Source: Planctomycetota bacterium
GTDB lineage: Bacteria; Planctomycetota; Phycisphaerae; Phycisphaerales; UBA1924
Reading direction: 5' to 3'
DNA length: 9,913 nucleotides
Assembly (NCBI GenBank): GCA_017303565.1
Contig: JAFLCM010000051.1
Span: 1 to 9,913, forward strand
Positions 5,666 to 9,913 of the stretch are shown here, piece by piece (position 1 is the first letter of the stretch; each line of letters starts with the position of its first letter). A model generated the notes under the pieces. The model searched no databases, was not told the DNA's origin, and saw nothing but the letters and a program-made list of their open reading frames with translations. Both the position numbers and the translations under genes were made by a program.

Positions 5666-7314
5666 CCGGGGGCACGCCGCAACAGGGGCGGATCGCCGAC
5701 GCGCTGGTGTTGTGCCTGACGCGGGGGATGTCGCTGAGCGCGTGGCAGGACTCTGGCGTTCTAGATCGGGAATGGGCGCTGTACCGGAGGCTTTCGAAGC
5801 GGTACGGGCGGGTCGTCGTGTGCACGTGGGGGGACGACGCGGCGGCGGCGAAGGGCCTCGGCGTCGAGGCCGTGCGGGTATCGGATGAGGATCCCTCCGG
5901 GTCCGCGTCGCGGGTGGCGGCGGTGGTCAAGGGGGCCAACGCCGCCACGGCGGTGGTGAAGACCAACCAGTTCGAGGGCGGATCGATGGCCCTCGCGGTC
6001 ACGGAGGCGCTGCGCGGCGCGGGGGTGCGGAAGGCACTGATCGCCCGCGGCGGCTACCCGTGGTCGCGGTTCCAGGCGTGGAAGTTCGGGCCCGACTCGG
6101 CGCAGGCCCGCGGCGCGGCGGCCGAGGAGCGGGCCCTGTGCGCGGACGCGGACATCGTGATCGGCACCACCGCAACGATGATCGACGACCTGGCGTGGCG
6201 ATACGAGATGCCCGGGTCGAAAACGCGGGTGGTCCCGAACTATGTGCTGGCGGATGCGTTCGAGGGAGAACGGTCCGGTTCCGCTCAACCTTTCGTGCTG
6301 GCCGCCGGGCGGTTGGAACCCCAGAAGCGCTTCGACACGCTGATCCGGGCGTTCGCGGCGGCGGGATCGCGGGGCGTGCTGCGGGTGTACGGGCAGGGGC
6401 CGCTGGATGGGGAGCTGCGGCGTCTGGCCGCGTCACTGGGCGTGCGGTTGGAACTGCCGGGCCGCGTCGGTCACGCGGACCTGCTGCGGGCAATGCGGTC
6501 GTGCGACCTGTTCGTGCAGTGCTCCGCGTTCGAGGGGCACCCGAAAACCCTGCTGGAGGCGATGGCGAGCGGCGCGTGCGTGCTCGTGACGGACACCACG
6601 GGGCTGGGCGGGTGCGTCGAGCACCTCCGGACCGGCTTCAAGGTGGGCGATGACGAGGCGGCACTCGGAGAAGCGATGGGCCTCCTCCTGAGCGACACGG
6701 TCCTGCGGGACCGACTCGGGACGGCGGCCCGCGCGGGCGCAAAGGCCCGGTTCGATCTCGGCGTGGTGGAAGCGCTGGAGGCGAGTATCCACGCCGAAGC
6801 GGTGGCCCTCGCCGTGTCGGGAGGTTCGGACCCGTGGTCGCGGGTGCGGATGCTCGTCTTCGACTTCGACGGCGTGATGAGCAACAACCAGGTTCTGGTG
6901 ATGCAGGACGGCACCGAGGGCGTGCTGTGCAACCGCTCCGACGGCATGGGCGTTGAGATGCTCCGGAGGGCCGCCCCGGAGGGGTTCTCGATGCTGGTGC
7001 TCTCGAAAGAAATGAACCCGGTGGTGGCGGCCCGGTGCCGGAAGCTGAAACTGGAATGTCACCAGGGGGTGGACGACAAGCTGCCGCATCTGAAGAAACT
7101 GGCCATGGAGCGGGGCGTTGAGCGCGAAGGCGTGGCGTATGTGGGCAACGACCTCAACGACGTCGCCTGCATGGGGTGGGCGGGGCTGCCGATCGCGGTG
7201 GCGGACGCCTACCCGGAGTGCAAGACTGTGGCCCGGCACGTCACCCGGGCGAAGGGCGGCCTCGGGGCGGTTCGAGAGGTGTGCGACCGCTTGATCGCGG
7301 CGCTGCGGGGATGA
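5662..7314 (+). CDS. Fusion: GT4 glycosyltransferase + HAD phosphatase (KdsC/CMP-nonulosonate synthetase-type)
   Basis: A 550-residue two-domain protein. Residues 1 to about 385 form a GT4 glycosyltransferase: SLSAWQDSGVLDREW near the N-terminus, AAGRLEPQKRFD with Arg217 and Lys222, VYGQGPL, and AFEGHPKTLLEAM with the EX7E pair Glu291/Glu299. After a short linker, residues about 395-550 form a HAD phosphatase of the KdsC class without a cap domain: nucleophile motif FDFDGV (Asp401, Asp403), NRSDGMG, motif II Ser448 in LVLSKE, Lys473 in DDKL, and motif IV VGNDLND (Asp497, Asp500). NPVVAARCRKLKLECHQGV is very like the HAD tail of bacterial N-acylneuraminate cytidylyltransferases. All catalytic residues of both halves are present. 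The ATG at 5662 overlaps the previous stop (ATGA) and has GGAG eight bases upstream. The phosphatase substrate is unknown; a sugar or nonulosonate phosphate is likely. Confidence 0.88.
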   Translation: MTGGTPQQGRIADALVLCLTRGMSLSAWQDSGVLDREWALYRRLSKRYGRVVVCTWGDDAAAAKGLGVEAVRVSDEDPSGSASRVAAVVKGANAATAVVKTNQFEGGSMALAVTEALRGAGVRKALIARGGYPWSRFQAWKFGPDSAQARGAAAEERALCADADIVIGTTATMIDDLAWRYEMPGSKTRVVPNYVLADAFEGERSGSAQPFVLAAGRLEPQKRFDTLIRAFAAAGSRGVLRVYGQGPLDGELRRLAASLGVRLELPGRVGHADLLRAMRSCDLFVQCSAFEGHPKTLLEAMASGACVLVTDTTGLGGCVEHLRTGFKVGDDEAALGEAMGLLLSDTVLRDRLGTAARAGAKARFDLGVVEALEASIHAEAVALAVSGGSDPWSRVRMLVFDFDGVMSNNQVLVMQDGTEGVLCNRSDGMGVEMLRRAAPEGFSMLVLSKEMNPVVAARCRKLKLECHQGVDDKLPHLKKLAMERGVEREGVAYVGNDLNDVACMGWAGLPIAVADAYPECKTVARHVTRAKGGLGAVREVCDRLIAALRG

Positions 7315-8759
7315 GCCGGCCGGCTCGGTCGAGCGCGGCTCGCCGCGAAGTTCCCCGGCGGAAACAGCCGATAACTCCGGCCATGGGCACCGCCGCGCCG
7401 AGTTCGCCGATTCCCTCTCCCACTGTTCCCTCCCCCACTGTCGCCGACCACGCGGGCGATGGTGAGAGCATGCTGCTGGGGTTGCGCCACCATCTTGAGC
7501 GGCGCGGGCTGGAACTCGGTGGAGCACCGCGGGCGCGGCTGGTGGAAGAGCTCCGCTGGTACCAGGGCGCCGAGGCGCTGCTCGACCGGCACATGAACCG
7601 GCTGGCCGCGGCGGTATACGGCGGGAAGCACCCCAAGCACTGGCTCTGGAAGTCGCACAAGCAGTTCATCCTCGACCGCGTGCGCCCGGGCGAGCGCGTG
7701 CTCGACGTTGGCTGCGGAGCGAGCGCCTACCTGCTGTGGATGGCGGAAAAGGGCTGCAAGGTGACGGCGATCGACCGGCGCCGCGACCAGCTCGATCTCG
7801 CGCGGTCGATCATGAGCCACCCGAACCTTTCGTTCGAGCTGCGCGACGCGGTGACCGACCCGCCGAGCGGGGAGTTCGACGTGGCGATCTGCTCGCACGT
7901 CATCGAGCACATCGACGACCCGGTGCCGCTGCTCGCGAACCTGCGGCGGTGGGCGCCGCGGCTGATCGTGGCGGTGCCGCCCGACGACAACCGCTGGCAG
8001 AAGGTCATGTTCCGCGACCTCGGCCTGACGTGGAAAGACGACGAGGACCACCGGCGCGAGTACACGCCGGCGCTGCTTCGCCAGCACCTGACGGGCGCGG
8101 GCTGGAACGTCGTCGACCTGCACGCGGGCGTGGACATCAAGGCGACGTGCGTGAACCCGGACGCGCGGCCGCGACCCCTGTGCTTCATCGGCGCGGGGCT
8201 GACGCGCGAGGCGAACCTGGGCGAGCAGCGCCAGCGGAGCGAGGCCAAGAAAACCTACGACTCGATGGTGCGGTCGGGCTATCTGGCACAGCGGCTGATC
8301 GGCACGCTGGCGGCCCGGGGCGTTCGATCGCCGAATGTGCTGTGCGTCGGGGCGCGGAACCGGTGCGAACTCGATTGCCTCGTGAACGCCGGCGCGGGGG
8401 AGGTGACCGGGATCGACCTGCACTCGACCGACCCGCGGATCCGGGTGATGGACATGCACCGCCTGGGATTCGCGGACGGGTCGTTCGACGCGGTGTTCTC
8501 CTCGCATTCGCTCGAGCACGCGATGGACCCAGCGCTGGTGGCGTCGGAGTTCCAACGCGTGGTGCGTCCCGACGGCGTGATCATCGTCGAGGTGCCGACC
8601 GGCTTCACGTCCACGGGCGTGGACCACTGGGATTTCCTCGACGCCCGGAACCTCGCGCCGCTGTTCGACCGCTGCGAGATGGAGTGGAGCGAGACCGGCG
8701 TGCAACTGGACTGCGCCCATCAGCGCGTGATCCGCGCCGTGTTCCGAGTCAAGGGCTGA
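7311..8759 (+). CDS. Tandem two-domain SAM-dependent methyltransferase
   Basis: A 482-residue protein with two methyltransferase domains. The first 55 or so residues are a basic, Pro/Ser/Thr-rich, probably disordered tail containing a tandem PSPTV repeat. Domain 1 (about 85-300) has RVLDVGCGASAY (129-140, motif I), VTAIDRRR with the acidic Asp155, and FDVAICSHVIEHI (189-201). Domain 2 (about 320-482) has a degenerate motif I, VLCVGARNRCE (343-353), which lacks the usual acidic residue after the first strand's Leu and the GxGxG pattern. It also has VTGIDL and FADGSFDAVFSSHSLEH. Domain 1 looks active; domain 2 may bind SAM differently or be structural. The ATG at 7311 is chosen for its ATGA overlap with the previous stop, but it has no Shine-Dalgarno sequence. 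ATG codons at 7383 and 7470 are alternatives that would remove part or most of the tail. Likely role: modifying sugars or glycan intermediates made by the operon. Confidence 0.82.
   Translation: MSRPARSSAARREVPRRKQPITPAMGTAAPSSPIPSPTVPSPTVADHAGDGESMLLGLRHHLERRGLELGGAPRARLVEELRWYQGAEALLDRHMNRLAAAVYGGKHPKHWLWKSHKQFILDRVRPGERVLDVGCGASAYLLWMAEKGCKVTAIDRRRDQLDLARSIMSHPNLSFELRDAVTDPPSGEFDVAICSHVIEHIDDPVPLLANLRRWAPRLIVAVPPDDNRWQKVMFRDLGLTWKDDEDHRREYTPALLRQHLTGAGWNVVDLHAGVDIKATCVNPDARPRPLCFIGAGLTREANLGEQRQRSEAKKTYDSMVRSGYLAQRLIGTLAARGVRSPNVLCVGARNRCELDCLVNAGAGEVTGIDLHSTDPRIRVMDMHRLGFADGSFDAVFSSHSLEHAMDPALVASEFQRVVRPDGVIIVEVPTGFTSTGVDHWDFLDARNLAPLFDRCEMEWSETGVQLDCAHQRVIRAVFRVKG
7411..7440 (+). repeat. 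In-frame 15-bp tandem duplication in the methyltransferase tail
   Basis: Two adjacent 15-base units, 7411-7425 and 7426-7440, differ at one base (T/C at unit position 8). They are pyrimidine-rich on the plus strand and encode PSPTV twice. Because the unit is a multiple of three, copy-number changes would lengthen or shorten the linker without a frameshift. Confidence 0.7.
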
Positions 8760-8760
8760 A

Positions 8761-8766
8761 AGGGAG
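8761..8766 (+). promoter_or_regulatory. Shine-Dalgarno sequence for the asparagine synthase-like gene
   Basis: AGGGAG is followed by seven bases and then the TTG at 8774. It supports this unusual start codon and lies in the 14-bp gap after the methyltransferase stop. Confidence 0.7.
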
Positions 8767-8773
8767 ACGCCGA

Positions 8774-9913
8774 TTGTGCGGGATCGCCGCCATCTTCGGC
8801 CCGGGGGCCTCGGGCGATGTGTCGCTCGCCGCGGGGAAGGCGGCGGCGATGGATTCGCTCGCCCGGCGCGGGCCCGACGGTCGGGGAGAATGGTCGTGCG
8901 CGCGGACGGGCGAGGCGTGGATGGGGCACCTGCGCCTCGCGGTGGTTGATCTTTCGTCGGGCGGCGCTCAGCCGATGGCGACGCCCGATGCCCGCTTCGC
9001 CCTGGTCTACAACGGCGAGATCTACAACGCCGCGGCTCTGCGGAGCGAACTGAAGCACGCGGGCGCGTCGTTCGCCTCGACGAGCGACACCGAGGTGCTG
9101 CTCCACGCGCTGCGGACGTGGGGTGTGCGGGATGCGATCGAGCGGCTCCGCGGCATGTTCGCGTTCGCGCTGTGGGACGCCCGGACCCGGACCGTGCACG
9201 CCGCGGTCGATCACGCGGGCATGAAGCCGCTGTGCTGGGCGGTCGAGGGCGGGCGGCTGTTCGTTGCGTCCACCGTCGACACGGTGCGGGCGCTCGGCGC
9301 GACGGCGCGCGGCGTCGACCCGGTGAGCGTGTCGCATGTGCTGTGCCACGGGTACATCCCGCCGCCGTCGAGCATCTGGAGGGGCGTATTCCGCCTCGCG
9401 CCGGGCACCGCGATGTCGTGGCGCGTCGGCGACGAGAACCCGAGCGTGTGGCGGCATTGGGAGCCGCCCACCGAGACGCGCGGCTCGGGCACGCCCTGGG
9501 AGAGCGTCTGGGAGCCGGTGGTCCGCGACCACTTCGAGAGCGACGTTCCCGTGGGGCTGCTGCTTTCGTCGGGGCTGGACTCGACGGCGGTCGCGCTCGG
9601 GTCCGTGAGGTCGGGTCGGAGCCCGAAGTGCGTCACGCTCGGTCTGAGCGGGATGGACGACGAATCGCCGGCGGCGGCGCGGACCGCCGCTGGCCTGGGA
9701 CTGGAGCACGCGAGCGCCGAGGTGGACGGCTCGGACGTCCCGGGGCTGATCGCGCGTGCCGCGGAGGCCGTCGACGAGCCGCAGGCGTACGGGGCGCTGC
9801 TGACGATGACCGCCGTCGCGGGCGCGGCGCGGGAGCGAGCGAAGGTCTTTCTCTCGGGTGACGGCGGCGACGAGGCACTCGCCGGGTACACATGGCACAG
9901 GGAGCCGCCTCCA
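8774..9913 (+). CDS. asnB: Asparagine synthase (glutamine-hydrolysing) homologue, 3' end outside window
   Basis: The frame is open from a TTG start to the window edge, giving 380 residues of a protein usually about 600 long. The start is fixed by the next codon, Cys2, which becomes the N-terminal nucleophile of the class II glutamine amidotransferase domain after Met removal. That domain has RRGPDGRGEW, Arg54 in HLRL, YNGEIYN with Asn80/Gly81, and Asp105 in TSDTE, all the expected glutaminase residues. The synthetase domain begins about residue 240, with the ATP pyrophosphatase loop SSGLDS (265-270) and SGDGGDEALAGY (361-372). Two normally conserved interface spots differ: AAVDHAGMKPL has Val145 where the family usually has Arg, and VASTVDTVRAL has Thr where FASE-type Glu is usual. 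It could make asparagine or, given the operon, amidate a sugar acid in a surface glycan. Closely related paralogues occur in polysaccharide clusters. Confidence 0.92.
   Translation, partial: MCGIAAIFGPGASGDVSLAAGKAAAMDSLARRGPDGRGEWSCARTGEAWMGHLRLAVVDLSSGGAQPMATPDARFALVYNGEIYNAAALRSELKHAGASFASTSDTEVLLHALRTWGVRDAIERLRGMFAFALWDARTRTVHAAVDHAGMKPLCWAVEGGRLFVASTVDTVRALGATARGVDPVSVSHVLCHGYIPPPSSIWRGVFRLAPGTAMSWRVGDENPSVWRHWEPPTETRGSGTPWESVWEPVVRDHFESDVPVGLLLSSGLDSTAVALGSVRSGRSPKCVTLGLSGMDDESPAAARTAAGLGLEHASAEVDGSDVPGLIARAAEAVDEPQAYGALLTMTAVAGAARERAKVFLSGDGGDEALAGYTWHREPPP

Noticed and set aside
7176..7310. Extension of the double methyltransferase to 7176
   Set aside because: The extra residues are Gly/Arg-rich and overlap the HAD domain; the ATGA junction at 7311 is more consistent.
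7209..8720. 503-codon minus-strand frame opposite the double methyltransferase
   Set aside because: No motif, and repetitive His/Arg/Val composition typical of a shadow frame; the plus strand has two clear SAM-binding domains.
8720..9898. 392-codon minus-strand frame and several plus-strand frames opposite or within the asparagine synthase homologue
   Set aside because: The plus-strand frame starting at TTG 8774 carries the full set of AsnB motifs without interruption, so the others are shadows.

Overview
The DNA is very GC-rich, with strong G/C preference at third codon positions. Genes are densely packed, use GTG and TTG starts alongside ATG, and several encode multidomain glycan enzymes. 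The style of the proteins (a C-terminal Rossmann module on a GT4 enzyme, tandem methyltransferases, a CgeB-like glycosyltransferase with a long N-terminal region) suggests a planctomycete, possibly Phycisphaerae. This is inference from protein style only; no rRNA or other phylogenetic marker is present.

Layout. (1) 3-467, +: the C-terminal part of a small multi-pass membrane protein whose start probably lies before the window. (2) 567-1187, +: a peptide-methionine (R)-S-oxide reductase (MsrB) with a lipoprotein signal peptide. (3) 1192-2727, -: a GT4-like glycosyltransferase with an added C-terminal Rossmann-like domain, convergent with msrB (4 bp apart). (4) 2728-2825: a 98-bp divergent intergenic region with a 7-bp inverted repeat. 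(5) 2826 to the window end, +: a tight operon of a CgeB-type glycosyltransferase, a class I SAM methyltransferase, a GT4 glycosyltransferase fused to a HAD phosphatase, a double-domain methyltransferase, and a glutamine-dependent asparagine synthase homologue that runs off the right edge.

In the operon the first three junctions are 4-bp ATGA stop/start overlaps and the fourth is a 14-bp gap with a good Shine-Dalgarno sequence. Co-translation is therefore likely. Together the genes look like part of a surface polysaccharide or protein-glycosylation locus: glycosyltransferases to build a glycan, methyltransferases and an amidotransferase-type enzyme to decorate it, and a phosphatase domain of the kind normally attached to CMP-nonulosonate (sialic acid-like) synthetases. 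The substrate cannot be read from the sequence. The most unusual element is the GT4-HAD fusion. No tRNA, rRNA, CRISPR array, insertion sequence or phage gene was seen, and no stretch over 300 bp lacks a gene.
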